A stretch of 64,000 bases of DNA, taken from NCBI GenBank assembly GCA_945878865.1, contig CAMCUD010000021.1:1-64000 (forward strand), given 5' to 3'. Below are positions 1 to 8,062 of this stretch, one piece after another. Made by a program: the position numbers and the translations under genes. Position 1 is the first letter of the stretch. Each line of letters opens with the position of its first letter. This DNA is from Bifidobacterium breve. Its GTDB lineage: Bacteria > Actinomycetota > Thermoleophilia > Solirubrobacterales > Solirubrobacteraceae. The notes below the pieces were generated by a model. The model ran no database searches, was not told the origin of the DNA, and worked only from the letters and a program-made list of their open reading frames with translations.

Positions 1-348
1 GAGGCCGACGGCGCCCGCGTCGACGAGCTTGAGGACGAGCGCGGCGGTGTACGTCTTCGAGGCGGACGCCAGCGAGAAGCGGGTCGCGGTGGTGGCGCGG
101 CGGGTACGGCGCGCGGTGCGCCGGCCGGTTCGTGCGTCGACGCCGTCGGGATCGACGGCGCGGCCGATCGCTGCCGTCCACGTCACCCGGCCGTTCTGCA
201 CGACGGCCGCGGAGACGGCAGGGATCCCCTGCTCGTCGCGTGCCTCCTCGAGCGCGGCTCGCAGCTCGGCGCGGGGCAGCGTCGCGGCCCGCGCCGGCAG
301 CGCGGGGGCGACGACGGCGAGAACGGTGAGGGCCAGGACGCGCTTCAC
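1..348 (-). CDS. Exported serine hydrolase, beta-lactamase/DD-peptidase-like (3' end outside window)
   Basis: The first 116 codons are visible, from a GTG at 346-348 in frame to the window edge. Residues 1-22 form a Sec signal peptide (MKRVLALTVLAVVAPALPARA, split here as MKRVLALTVL then AVVAPALPARA) and the mature part begins ATLPRAEL. A segment EQGIPAVSAAVVQNG followed later by RFSLASASKTYTAALV is typical of class C beta-lactamase/D-Ala-D-Ala carboxypeptidase family proteins, with SASK as the SxxK nucleophile motif. Family knowledge predicts an acyl-serine hydrolase acting outside the membrane. The YxN and KTG motifs lie beyond the edge, so the substrate cannot be judged. It is divergent from the gene at 474, and a large inverted repeat sits between the two starts. 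Confidence 0.85.
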   Translation of the reverse strand, partial: MKRVLALTVLAVVAPALPARAATLPRAELRAALEEARDEQGIPAVSAAVVQNGRVTWTAAIGRAVDPDGVDARTGRRTARRTRRATTATRFSLASASKTYTAALVLKLVDAGAVGL

Positions 349-389
349 GCCCGAAACGTCGGTCGTCCGGCCGCGGACCTTGAAGGCGC

Positions 390-428
390 GTGGTCATTTT
401 TCGTCGCATACCGACGAAAAAAGACCAC
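390..428. promoter_or_regulatory. 17-bp inverted repeat between divergent genes
   Basis: Arms 390-406 (GTGGTCATTTTTCGTCG) and 412-428 pair over 17 bp with one mismatch around a 5-nt loop. It is an AT-rich island centred between the starts at 348 and 474. Its position suggests an operator or promoter element for one or both genes. A hairpin in a leader RNA is the alternative. No regulator gene is adjacent. Confidence 0.5.
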
Positions 429-473
429 GGTCGCGAGGGGGCGAGTTTCGGCCGGCCGCGGCCTAGAAGGAGC

Positions 474-776
474 ATGCACACCGATCCCTACGACGACGAC
501 CGCGACCAGGTCCGCGAGTTCGTCGAGACCGTCCTGCGCACCGGCTTCATGCTCACCGATCTGCTCGGCAGCCTGCTGGACGCGCTCCCCGAGGACGCCT
601 ACCCGGGTGAGAGCCCCGCGGAGGTGCTCGTCGAGATGCTCACCGGCTCCGTGCGCCCGGTGGCCGATGCCGCCGGCCCGCACGCGGTCCTCGACGCCAC
701 GGCGCTCCTCGGCGCGATGGCCGACCGCACGCTCGACGATCTGCGGGTCGCCGCGGAGCTGGCCCGGCGGCGATAG
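474..776 (+). CDS. Small acidic helical protein, unknown function
   Basis: 100 residues, starting at ATG 474 because a GAAGGAG Shine-Dalgarno lies at 466-472. The frame is open upstream, but that part covers the AT-rich inverted repeat and has no ribosome site. The protein is acidic and predicted mostly helical (MHTDPYDDDRDQVREF, then amphipathic helices to DDLRVAAELARRR). No signal peptide, membrane segment or cysteine is visible. I do not recognise the family. It stands alone between a divergent hydrolase and a downstream exported protein. Confidence 0.75.
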   Translation: MHTDPYDDDRDQVREFVETVLRTGFMLTDLLGSLLDALPEDAYPGESPAEVLVEMLTGSVRPVADAAGPHAVLDATALLGAMADRTLDDLRVAAELARRR

Positions 777-816
777 CGCTGCGCAACTTCGGTCGAACGA
801 ACCAGTTAGAACGGTC

Positions 817-1944
817 ATGCGAAGTCGACTATCGTTCGGCGTGCTCATGGCTCTTGGCGCGGCTGTGACTCCCGCGCACGCCGCCGATCCGCTGGCCTTG
901 GCCGGCGACCCGGCACACGGCCAGCCCATCGCGCTCACGACGGTTGACCGGCTGACGCTCCGGCCGACCGGGACCCCCATCCTCGAGATCCCGGAGCCGC
1001 ACGGCCTGCCTAGTGTGGCGCGCGGTGGCCAGCGTCTGGCGATCGGCGTTTCCACAAGCAACCCCGACCCCTCTCAGGGCCGAGTCGGGGTGCAGATCGT
1101 CAACGTCCGGCGGCGGACCGTGTCGCGGGCCGTTGCGACGGGCATCGCGGCGGAGGCTGTCGAGTGGTACGCCTCGCGCCGCATCGCCGCGCTCCTGCAG
1201 GACGGGCGCCTCGTGCTCATCAACACGGTCAGCGGCCGCATCGTGGCCACCACCTCGTTCGGGAAGCTCCAGTGCACCTACCAGTCCGGCCAGGCCGCCC
1301 AGGGCCGCGCCGTGTTTCTCGTCGCGCGTCCTGGCGCTCCGGCCGTGGTGGCGGTCGCTCGCAAGGACTCCACGATGGGCCGGCTGACGCTGCCCCGGGT
1401 GCGGTTCGCCGGGCGACGCTGTCAGACGAGGGCGATGGCCGGCGACGGCGAGTACGCCTACGTGTCCGCGCCGGGGACTGGCAGCATCACGCGCATCCGC
1501 CTGGCGACCATGGACGTTGACGTGCACCGTGTGCCCGGGTTGCCCGGGGCCGCCACCCGCCAGCTCGCCTGGGCCCGGCGGGGGAGACTGGTCGTCGCCG
1601 GAGCGGATGCGAGCCGGCCGGCGGGCGCGGTCGTGGTCGACACGGAACGCTGGCGCGCTCGTTCGCTCGACCACGACGCGTCAGCGGTGCGCCGTGTGGG
1701 CCCGCGGGTGCTCACCTTCGGCGCGACATCGACTCTCCGCGCGTTCGGCGGGCCGGCGCTGCGACTCCTCTGGACCGCACCTACGGGCCGCGTGACCGGC
1801 GACGTGCAGGCCGACGACCGCGGCGCGCTGATCTACGCCCGGACCAACACCGACGCGGTCGTCCTCGATCCCCGAACCGGTCGTATGCTCGCGCGTCCGG
1901 CGCTCGCGTCCACAGCCCGGCTCAACATCATCGGCGGGTCCTAG
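817..1944 (+). CDS. Exported beta-propeller-like protein
   Basis: 375 residues from ATG 817, placed at the start of a clear signal peptide (MRSRLSFGVLMALGAAVTPAHA, cleavage near AHA-AD). The mature protein has repeating beta-rich blades of the YVTN/WD40-like kind, with recurring patterns such as RRIAALLQDGRLVLIN, GEYAYVSAPGTGSITRI and RGALIYARTNTDAVVLD. No catalytic motif is seen. It is probably a secreted scaffold or ligand-binding propeller, and the fold assignment is inference from the repeat pattern. The frame stays open upstream of 817 to 607 but overlaps the previous gene with no signal peptide there. Confidence 0.8.
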   Translation: MRSRLSFGVLMALGAAVTPAHAADPLALAGDPAHGQPIALTTVDRLTLRPTGTPILEIPEPHGLPSVARGGQRLAIGVSTSNPDPSQGRVGVQIVNVRRRTVSRAVATGIAAEAVEWYASRRIAALLQDGRLVLINTVSGRIVATTSFGKLQCTYQSGQAAQGRAVFLVARPGAPAVVAVARKDSTMGRLTLPRVRFAGRRCQTRAMAGDGEYAYVSAPGTGSITRIRLATMDVDVHRVPGLPGAATRQLAWARRGRLVVAGADASRPAGAVVVDTERWRARSLDHDASAVRRVGPRVLTFGATSTLRAFGGPALRLLWTAPTGRVTGDVQADDRGALIYARTNTDAVVLDPRTGRMLARPALASTARLNIIGGS

Positions 1945-1968
1945 GCGCCCGCGTACTTGCCGACGACT

Positions 1969-1984
1969 GATCCCCGTGGGGATC
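1969..1984. promoter_or_regulatory. Small perfect inverted repeat upstream of the GltS-like gene
   Basis: GATCCCC-GT-GGGGATC lies 40 bp before the start at 2025 and 24 bp after the stop of the preceding gene. It could be a terminator stem (no T tract follows) or an operator for the downstream gene. Confidence 0.3.
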
Positions 1985-2024
1985 ACGGAAGTCAACCGCA
2001 CCGCGCCGCCGGTAGCCTCGCGGC

Positions 2025-3581
2025 ATGCCCCGGCGCTCCACCCTCCGCACCGCTGCCGCTGGCGCCGCCGCCGCGGTCGGCGGCCTCGCCGCGTGGGACG
2101 TCGTCCAGCGCCGCCACGCGATCCTGCACAACTTCCCGATCGTCGGGCACTTCCGCTACCTGCTCGAGGCGGTCGGGCCGGAACTGCGTCAGTACATCGT
2201 CACGAGCAACGACGAGGAGCGCCCGTTCTCCCGCGACCAGCGCGCGTGGGTCTACATGTCGTCGAAGGCCAAGCGCAACACGTTCGGCTTCGGCAGCGAC
2301 AACGACATGGAGGACGTCGACGACTACCTCATCATCAAGCACGCCACCCCGCCGTGGCCCGCGCCGGAGCCCGGGCGGCCGGGCAGCCCGCCCGAGCATC
2401 TCGTGCCGAGTCTGAAGGTGCTCGGTGCGGCGCACGGCCGGCGCCACGCGTTCCGCCCGGCGTCGATCGTCAACGTCAGCGGGATGAGTTTCGGCGCGCT
2501 CTCGGCGAACGCGATCAGCGCACTGAACCTCGGCGCCGCCGCCGCGCCGTGTCTGCAGAACACGGGGGAGGGCGGCCTGGCGCCGGCCCACCGTCACGGC
2601 GGCGAGCTCATCTTCCAGATCGGCACCGGATACTTCGGATGCCGCGACGAGCGCGGCCGCTTCGACCTCAACCGTCTGCAGGAGACCATCGCCGGCGCAC
2701 CCGTTCGCGCGCTGGAGATCAAGCTGAGCCAGGGCGCCAAGCCGGGGCTCGGCGGCATGCTGCCCGGCCGGAAGGTCACGCCGGAGATCGCGGCGATCCG
2801 CGGGGTCGAGCCGGGGAAGGACTGCGTCAGCCCGACCCACCACAGCGCGTTCGGCTCGGTGCCTGAGCTGTGCGACTTTGTCGAGCGGCTCGCCGAGGCG
2901 ACCGGACTGCCGGTCGGCATCAAGTCGGCGGTCGGCGTCGGGGCGTTCTGGGACGAGCTCGCGATGCACATGGCCCGCACGAACACCGGCCCGGATTACG
3001 TGCTCGTCGACGGCGGGGAAGGCGGGACGGGGGCGGCGCCGCTGGCGTTCAGCGACCACGTCGCGCTGCCGTTCAAGATCGGCTTCAGCCGCGTGTTCGC
3101 CCGCTTCGCCGCCGAAGGGCTGGCCGACGACATCGTCTTCATCGGCTCGGGCCGGCTGGGGCTCCCCGACGCCGGGCTGTTCGCCCTCGCGCTGGGCTGC
3201 GACATGATCAACGTCGGGCGCGAGGCGATGATGTCGATCGGGTGCATCCAGTCGCAGCGCTGCCACACCGACCGCTGCCCGACCGGCGTCGCCACGCAGA
3301 ACCGCTGGCTGACTCGCGGCCTGGAGCCCGTCGGGAAGGCCGAGCGGGCGGCCAACTACATCCGCATCCTGCGCGGCGAGATGCTCGCGCTCGCGGGGAC
3401 CTGCGGCGTGCCGCATCCCGGCCTTGTCGGCCCCGACCAACTCGAGCTCATCGACACCGGGTTCCGCGCGCGGACGGTGCGTGAGGTCTTCGGCTACGAG
3501 GCCGACTGGCTGGCGCCCCGACAGGAGCAGGTCGCCGAGGCCGCCGCGCTCATGGCGGTGGCCGAGGCGGCGGAATCCTAG
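2025..3581 (+). CDS. FMN-binding glutamate synthase family protein (GltS-like, stand-alone)
   Basis: 518 residues. The N-terminus has a hydrophobic stretch (TAAAGAAAAVGGLAAWDVV, about residues 8-26) that may anchor the protein. The synthase domain shows VNVSGMSFGALSANA (about 148-162), the FMN-phosphate loop DGGEGGTGAAPLAF (about 330-343) and CIQSQRCHTDRCPTGVATQ (about 406-424), whose C-x5-C-x4-C spacing matches the 3Fe-4S cluster of glutamate synthase. There is no glutaminase domain, as usual for this stand-alone family of ferredoxin-GOGAT-like oxidoreductases. The electron donor and physiological substrate are unknown. Its stop overlaps that of the convergent DUF2277 gene. Confidence 0.9.
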   Translation: MPRRSTLRTAAAGAAAAVGGLAAWDVVQRRHAILHNFPIVGHFRYLLEAVGPELRQYIVTSNDEERPFSRDQRAWVYMSSKAKRNTFGFGSDNDMEDVDDYLIIKHATPPWPAPEPGRPGSPPEHLVPSLKVLGAAHGRRHAFRPASIVNVSGMSFGALSANAISALNLGAAAAPCLQNTGEGGLAPAHRHGGELIFQIGTGYFGCRDERGRFDLNRLQETIAGAPVRALEIKLSQGAKPGLGGMLPGRKVTPEIAAIRGVEPGKDCVSPTHHSAFGSVPELCDFVERLAEATGLPVGIKSAVGVGAFWDELAMHMARTNTGPDYVLVDGGEGGTGAAPLAFSDHVALPFKIGFSRVFARFAAEGLADDIVFIGSGRLGLPDAGLFALALGCDMINVGREAMMSIGCIQSQRCHTDRCPTGVATQNRWLTRGLEPVGKAERAANYIRILRGEMLALAGTCGVPHPGLVGPDQLELIDTGFRARTVREVFGYEADWLAPRQEQVAEAAALMAVAEAAES

Positions 3582-3847
3582 GCGGCGTAGCGCTTCGCCG
3601 CGCGCGCCCGGGCCTTCTCGGCTTCGACCTCGCGGTTCTTCGGCGGCGCCTGCGTCACGAGTGCGTCGAGCAGCTCACGGGACGCCGCCGTGACCGCCTC
3701 GACCGCGCGCTCAAACGCCTCGGCGTTGGCCTGCGACGGCTTCGTCGACCCGCTGATCTTGCGGACGTACTGCAGCGCGGCGGCGTGGACCTCGTCGTCG
3801 GTCGCCGGCGGCTCGAAGTTGTGGAGCGTTCGGATGTTCCGGCACAT
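3578..3847 (-). CDS. DUF2277 family protein
   Basis: 89 residues beginning MCRNIRTLHNFEPPATDDEV, the conserved opening of the DUF2277 family, followed by ALQYVRKISGSTKPSQAN and a basic tail. No function is established for this family. It is cytoplasmic and probably helical. The start lies only 19 bp from the divergent start at 3867 with no ribosome site on either side, so both transcripts may be leaderless. The stop is shared with the convergent upstream gene in a CTAG tetranucleotide. Confidence 0.9.
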   Translation of the reverse strand: MCRNIRTLHNFEPPATDDEVHAAALQYVRKISGSTKPSQANAEAFERAVEAVTAASRELLDALVTQAPPKNREVEAEKARARAAKRYAA

Positions 3848-3866
3848 GACGTCAGCCTACCCCGGC

Positions 3867-4370
3867 ATGCTGGGCGCGATGCTCGAGCACGAACGCCAGC
3901 TGGAGCTTCTGCGCGGGGAGGTCGTCGCGCTCATCGACGACCACGTCGTCACGGCGCAGTGGTGTGCGCGCGCAGGGCGATTCGGCGACGACGGCCTGCG
4001 GGTCATCAAGGCGCTGAAGCGCTGGACCGCGCGCGGCGACCATCCGGCCGACCGCGCACCCGCGTGGAACATCCTGGCGCTCACGCCCACCCGGCTCGTC
4101 GTGTGCTCCGGGCGCTACGTCAAGCGCCTGCCGCCGGTGGAGCCGACGGGCGTGCTCGCCGCGTGGCCGCTCGATCAGGTCGAGCTCACGAGCCGGCGCA
4201 TCAAGGTCTCGTCGTTCTTCGCCTCGACGGGCTCGACGTACGACTCGACCATGCGCCGCGCCACCATCCGCTGGGACGGCGAGGAGCGGCCGCTCGAGCT
4301 GGACTTCCCGAACGACCGCCTCGCGCGCGACACGCTGAAGCTGGCGAGCCAGGCCTGTGCCGACGCCTAG
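3867..4370 (+). CDS. Conserved hypothetical protein, PH-like fold possible
   Basis: 167 residues from ATG 3867 (an in-frame ATG at 3879 is equally possible, with no ribosome site at either). An N-terminal helical part (ERQLELLRGEVVALIDDHVV) precedes a beta-rich segment with NILALTPTRLVVCSGRYVKR, WPLDQVELTSRRIKVSS and TIRWDGEERPLELDFPND. The last part resembles a small PH-like/GRAM-like domain of the kind that reads out as a value plus basic strands. No catalytic residues are apparent. It is divergent from the DUF2277 gene and its stop is shared with the next, convergent gene. Confidence 0.75.
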   Translation: MLGAMLEHERQLELLRGEVVALIDDHVVTAQWCARAGRFGDDGLRVIKALKRWTARGDHPADRAPAWNILALTPTRLVVCSGRYVKRLPPVEPTGVLAAWPLDQVELTSRRIKVSSFFASTGSTYDSTMRRATIRWDGEERPLELDFPNDRLARDTLKLASQACADA

Positions 4371-4771
4371 TCGCGGACGCTTCCGCGGAAGCGCAGCGTC
4401 GCCTTCGTCCCCTTCAGCGATCCGCTGAACGAGCCGCCGCCGCTCACGTTGCGGAACTTGCCGGTGCCGCCGGCGGCCTTCCACGTCCCGCGGACCGGCG
4501 AAGCGCTCGTGACCTTCCCGCGAATCCGCACGGTGCCGCCGGAGTACTTCAGCGTGGCGTTGAGGTTCGGCAGCGACAGGCTGCCGCGCACCGTGCCGTT
4601 GCCGTACGGACGGCCGCTCACCGTGCCGGTGAAGCTCGGCACGCCCTTGACCTTCACCGTGGCGTTGACCGACTTCGACGCGGCGCCGTTCGTCGCGGGC
4701 GCGGCGACCGCGAAGGCCGCAGCGATCGTGGCGGCACCGGCCGCCCAGCGGTTCATGACCGTCAGCGTCAT
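4367..4771 (-). CDS. Small exported repetitive protein
   Basis: 134 residues from ATG 4771, chosen because GAGGGGG lies about 8 nt upstream and a signal peptide follows (MTLTVMNRWAAGAATIAAA, cleavage near residues 30-33). The mature part is almost purely beta-like and Gly/Thr/Ser-rich with repeated short strands (VKVKGVPSFTGTVSGRPYG, GTVRIRGKVTSASPVRGTW, FSGSLKGTKATLRFRGSV). It looks like a one-domain beta-sandwich or barrel outside the membrane. I do not recognise the family and no enzyme motif is visible. Confidence 0.75.
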   Translation of the reverse strand: MTLTVMNRWAAGAATIAAAFAVAAPATNGAASKSVNATVKVKGVPSFTGTVSGRPYGNGTVRGSLSLPNLNATLKYSGGTVRIRGKVTSASPVRGTWKAAGGTGKFRNVSGGGSFSGSLKGTKATLRFRGSVRD

Positions 4772-4889
4772 GCGAGTTCCCCCTCGAGACATCGGCGGCG
4801 AGCCCCCTGCACGCCGCTTCGAGCGGGAGATCCTACCGGTCGGGCGAACCGGCGCATCCGACGGGGCACGGGCGTAGGCTCGGCCCATC

Positions 4890-5126
4890 GTGCTCACCTT
4901 CCGTGATCCTCCCCCCGATCCGGAGTGCGCCTGCTGCTGCGGCGGAGGTTTCGTGGCTGCGGGTGACGAGCACGTGGCCTGCCCGGCGTGCCGCCCCGTG
5001 GCGCACGGGCTCGAAGCCGAGCGCCGGGGCGCGACGTGCGCACCGGCGCCGGCGCGGCGCCGCGGCCGGTTCGTCGCGACGCGCCTGACCGATCGCGGCC
5101 TCGAGCCGCTGAAGCTCCTGCGCTAG
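4890..5126 (+). CDS. Small cysteine-rich protein, possible zinc ribbon
   Basis: 78 residues from GTG 4890. Six cysteines cluster near the front: CACCCGGGF at about 14-22 and CPAC at about 31-34, then a single Cys near 50. The pairing of a CxCC knot with CPAC about 12 residues later is compatible with a zinc ribbon. The rest is basic (APARRRGRFVATRLTD). There is no clear ribosome site. Its stop is shared with the convergent TetR gene, which supports a real reading frame. The function is unknown. Confidence 0.5.
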   Translation: MLTFRDPPPDPECACCCGGGFVAAGDEHVACPACRPVAHGLEAERRGATCAPAPARRRGRFVATRLTDRGLEPLKLLR

Positions 5127-5764
5127 CCCTGCGCTTCCGCGAGCGCGTCGCGGATGAACGGGCCGAGCAGTTCGGCGACCGCGTCGGGCGTCATGTGCGC
5201 CGGGCCCTCCGGGAGCGTGGCGAAGCTGATCGCCAGCCGGACCACGCTCTCGGCCAGCAGCGTCGCCTTGCGCTCGGCCACGCCGGGCCACCCCTCGGCG
5301 AAGACGCGGCCGAGCCGCTCGGTCGCCGTGTCGATGACCGGCCCGCCATGCGTGGTGATGAGCGGCAGGAGCTCGTCGGTGCCGTCGCCGGCGAGCACGG
5401 AGCGCAGGAGCGGATTCCGGGCGGCCGCCAGCAGGAAGACGCCGAACGCCGTGGAGACGGCCTTCGTCGGGTCGTCGAGGTTCGCCTCGACGGCCTCCTC
5501 GACGGCGGCGAGGAACCGGTCGACCTCGCGCAGCACGAACGCCTGGGCGAACTCCTGGCGCGAACCGAACTCGTTGTAGAGCGTCTGGCGGCTGACCCCC
5601 GCGCCCTTGGCGACGCCCGCCATCGTCACCTGGCTCCAGGTGCGGTCCTCGAGCAGGTCGACGGCGGCGTCCAGGAGCGAGTCGCGCAGCAGCTCACGCG
5701 CGGCCTCGGCGTAGGGGAGTCGGCGGGGTGGCGCCACCCGCTCCATGATGCCGGGCGGATTCAC
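5123..5764 (-). CDS. TetR family regulator of the alkane hydroxylase operon (AlkX-like)
   Basis: 213 residues. An N-terminal helix-turn-helix is visible at about 45-66 ([20 protein letters not shown]), then an all-helical ligand-binding domain. It starts at GTG 5764, overlapping the rubredoxin stop as GTGA, so translation is probably coupled; an in-frame ATG at 5746 is an alternative. As third gene after alkB and rubredoxin it matches the arrangement of actinobacterial alkane operons in which a TetR protein (AlkX/AlkU) represses its own operon. The ligand (a fatty acid or alkane product) is family-based inference. Confidence 0.88.
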   Translation of the reverse strand: MNPPGIMERVAPPRRLPYAEAARELLRDSLLDAAVDLLEDRTWSQVTMAGVAKGAGVSRQTLYNEFGSRQEFAQAFVLREVDRFLAAVEEAVEANLDDPTKAVSTAFGVFLLAAARNPLLRSVLAGDGTDELLPLITTHGGPVIDTATERLGRVFAEGWPGVAERKATLLAESVVRLAISFATLPEGPAHMTPDAVAELLGPFIRDALAEAQG

Positions 5765-5997
5765 GACGGGCGCTCAGGGGTGTCCGGAGAAGGAGCCTCT
5801 GGCGAGTTCTCCGAGTGGTACGCCGAGCCGCCAGGCGAGGCGTCCACGAAGTCGAGCTTGTCGCGCACGCCGCAGTCCGGGCACGTCCAGTCGTCCGGGA
5901 CCTCCGCAAACGGCGTGCCGGGCGGGAAGCCCTCGCGCGGCACGCCCGCGGCCTCGTCGTAGACGAAGCCGCACTCCGGGCAGCGGTAGACGCTCAT
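5761..5997 (-). CDS. Rubredoxin, electron donor to AlkB
   Basis: 78 residues. Two CxxC iron-binding knuckles are present, [13 protein letters not shown] (from residue 6) and [10 protein letters not shown], with the conserved WTCPDCG and [13 protein letters not shown] between them, as in AlkG2-type rubredoxins. It carries one Fe with four Cys ligands and passes electrons from rubredoxin reductase to the membrane hydroxylase. A 25-residue Ser/Pro-rich tail after the domain is longer than in a minimal rubredoxin. Its ATG overlaps the alkB stop (ATGA), so the two are translationally coupled. No rubredoxin reductase gene is in the window. Confidence 0.95.
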   Translation of the reverse strand: MSVYRCPECGFVYDEAAGVPREGFPPGTPFAEVPDDWTCPDCGVRDKLDFVDASPGGSAYHSENSPEAPSPDTPERPS

Positions 5998-7196
5998 GCG
6001 GCCGCGGTCCCGTACTTCTTGAGCATGCGCTTGCGGGCGCGCGGGTGGATGTTCGCCTTGGTCACGTCGCCACCGTAGTGCTCGACGACGCGGTGGTCCA
6101 TGACGCGCTTCCACACGGGCGGCACGTACGCGGCGAGGATCATCGTCGCGTAGCCGGCGGGCAGCTCGGGCGCGCCTTCCCAGTTGCGCAGCGCCTGGTA
6201 GCGGCGCAGCGGATGCGCGTGGTGGTCGGAGTGGCGCTGCAGGTGGTAGAGGAACACGTTGCTGGCGACGATGTTCGAGTTCCAGCTGTGCTCCGGCGCG
6301 CAGCGCTCGTAGCGGCCGTCCTCGCGCTTCTGGCGCAGCAGGCCGTAGTGCTCGAGGTAGTTGACGACCTCGAGCATGCTGAAGCCGAAGATCGCCTGGA
6401 TGAGCAGGTACGGCAGGATCGCCGGGCCGAACGCGATGATCAGGGCGGCCCACAGGACGAGGCTGATGCACCACGCGTTGACGAGGTCGTTCTTCAGCGT
6501 CCACGGGCTCGTGCCCATGCGGTCGAAGCGCAGCTTCTCGAGCTTCCAGCCCGAGCGGAAGCTCCCGATGATCGTGCGCGGCAGGAACTCGTAGAAGTTC
6601 TCGCCCAGGCGCGAGCTCGCGGGATCCTCCGGGGTGGAGACACGGACGTGATGGCCGCGGTTGTGCTCGATGACGAAGTGCCCGTACCAGGTGGGCGCCA
6701 GCGCGATCTTCGCCAGCCACTTCTCGATCGCCTCGCGCTTGTGGCCGAGCTCGTGGGCGTTGGCGATGGCGATGCCGTTGACCGAGCCGACGGTGAACGC
6801 GAGGCCGACGGACTGCACGATCCCGATGTCCTGCGTGCCCCACACCCAGCAGGCGAAGACGAGGGAGACGTACTGCATCGGGATGAAGAGGTACGTGCAC
6901 CAGCGGTAGTACCGGTCCTCTTCCAGCCACTTGATGACGGCGTCCGGCGGGTTGTTGGGATCGGTGCCAAAGATGGTGTCGAGCAGCGGCATGAAGATGA
7001 AGATGAACATCGGGCCGAACCACCAGAACACCCCGAGCCCGGTGGCCTCGACGAGGCCGTAGGCCGCGATGGGCAGCGCCGGGACGACGATTCCGAGCAG
7101 CCAGGCATAGCGCTTGGAGTCCTTCCACGTCGGCGCGATGGCCTCCGTGTCGGATTCGTGGTGGTGATGCGCGTGAGCGTGCGCGTGTGCGGACAT
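5994..7196 (-). CDS. alkB: Alkane 1-monooxygenase (AlkB)
   Basis: 400 residues. An integral membrane di-iron hydroxylase that converts n-alkanes to 1-alkanols using O2 and rubredoxin electrons. The conserved histidine boxes are HELGHK (about 148-153), [10 protein letters not shown] (about 177-186) and [11 protein letters not shown] (about 320), and the signature [10 protein letters not shown] is present. About six hydrophobic segments can be seen. The N-terminus is unusual: [15 protein letters not shown] holds eight histidines within its first 13 residues. AGGAG lies 13 nt before ATG 7196, rather far. The operon continues into rubredoxin and a TetR regulator. Confidence 0.96.
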   Translation of the reverse strand: MSAHAHAHAHHHHESDTEAIAPTWKDSKRYAWLLGIVVPALPIAAYGLVEATGLGVFWWFGPMFIFIFMPLLDTIFGTDPNNPPDAVIKWLEEDRYYRWCTYLFIPMQYVSLVFACWVWGTQDIGIVQSVGLAFTVGSVNGIAIANAHELGHKREAIEKWLAKIALAPTWYGHFVIEHNRGHHVRVSTPEDPASSRLGENFYEFLPRTIIGSFRSGWKLEKLRFDRMGTSPWTLKNDLVNAWCISLVLWAALIIAFGPAILPYLLIQAIFGFSMLEVVNYLEHYGLLRQKREDGRYERCAPEHSWNSNIVASNVFLYHLQRHSDHHAHPLRRYQALRNWEGAPELPAGYATMILAAYVPPVWKRVMDHRVVEHYGGDVTKANIHPRARKRMLKKYGTAAA

Positions 7197-7280
7197 CAGG
7201 GGACAGAGACTCCTAAGACGTGGGCATCACAGCCGGTTGGCGTCGGCCAGGATGACACGAATGGCGTTGCGTGTAAAGAA

Positions 7281-7340
7281 GAAGGCAATTTCATGCCTTC
7301 TCTGTCCATGTCGGCATGTGACGGCGGTCACTGAAGTGAC
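7281..7340. promoter_or_regulatory. Inverted repeats upstream of alkB (candidate operators)
   Basis: Two perfect inverted repeats stand 85-145 bp before alkB: GAAGGCA-N6-TGCCTTC at 7281-7300 and GTGAC-GGCG-GTCAC at 7318-7331, the latter followed by a third GTGAC half at 7336-7340. The size and position suit binding by the TetR protein of the operon or a global regulator. The rest of the 7197-7490 gap shows no gene. Confidence 0.45.
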
Positions 7341-7490
7341 ATTGCCCCGTGTCGGAATCAGCGCTACAACTTGTGCGGTCCGGCACCTGCCAGCCGGGCG
7401 CGGATGCGTTCCTGAGGGGGAGGTCGAACACCGCGCGGCATCGCCGGCCGCGCGGCGCTCGATCCCCACGCACGCGAGATACTCCGGGGC

Positions 7491-8009
7491 ATGCATCGGC
7501 TTCTGCTCCCGCTCGCCGCGGTCTGCGCGGCCATGTGCCTCGCGCCGGCCTCGGCGTTGGCCAAGCGCTACGACGTCCCCGCGACCATGGGCGACAAGCT
7601 CACCGCCCTCGTTCAGGAGACCCCCGTCGCGGTTCTGCTGCCGCAGACCCTGGCGCTCGACTATGACGGCGCGCTGTACGCCACGAACGTCGTGGCGGGC
7701 ACGAAGCGCTGGTCCGTCGATCTCGCCGGCGATCCGGACTGCAACGGCGCGAACGCCTGCACCCTGGCCTGGCTGTCGGCGCAGCAGGGTGCGCGCCACA
7801 GCAACCGGATCAAGGTCAAGCTCGCCGGCGGACGCACCGGCTGGTACCGGGCACTGTCCTGCGGCGGCTCCTGCTCGCCGGGCTCGATCGAGTTCAGCCG
7901 CGGCGGGGTGCTCTTCGAGATCCAGGCGCGGGTCGCGCAGAAGGGCAAGAGCGAGAAGGCGCTGCTGGTCGCGGCGGCCAACTCGGCGCTTGCGTCAGGC
8001 CCGCGCTGA
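7491..8009 (+). CDS. Small exported protein, unknown function
   Basis: 172 residues. A signal peptide (MHRLLLPLAAVCAAMCLAPA, cleavage near SALA-KRY) is followed by a mixed domain with four cysteines, CNGANAC and CGGSC, which could form two disulfides outside the membrane. The segment VAVLLPQTLALDYDG and basic strands RIKVKLAGGRTGWYR suggest a beta-rich fold. The family is not recognised. It is divergent from alkB and ends at a strong bidirectional hairpin. Confidence 0.8.
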   Translation: MHRLLLPLAAVCAAMCLAPASALAKRYDVPATMGDKLTALVQETPVAVLLPQTLALDYDGALYATNVVAGTKRWSVDLAGDPDCNGANACTLAWLSAQQGARHSNRIKVKLAGGRTGWYRALSCGGSCSPGSIEFSRGGVLFEIQARVAQKGKSEKALLVAAANSALASGPR

Positions 8010-8019
8010 ACGCATGAAC

Positions 8020-8046
8020 GCGCGGGGCGGCCGGGCCGCCCCGCGC
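8020..8046. terminator. Bidirectional hairpin between convergent genes
   Basis: A perfect 13-bp GC stem with a one-base centre (arms 8020-8032 and 8034-8046, starting GCGCGGGGCGGCC). It lies 10 bp after the stop at 8009 and 16 bp after the convergent stop at 8063. There is no T tract, which is common for actinobacterial terminators. Confidence 0.65.
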
Positions 8047-8062
8047 TGATCCTGACCGACCG

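Noticed and set aside
6361-7128. Alternate reading frames across alkB
   Set aside because: The histidine-box frame is unambiguous; the others have no start signal and no domain.
7197-7300. A sigma-70-type promoter for alkB
   Set aside because: TTGCCT-like and weak -10 matches can be found but spacing and quality are poor, so I do not call it.
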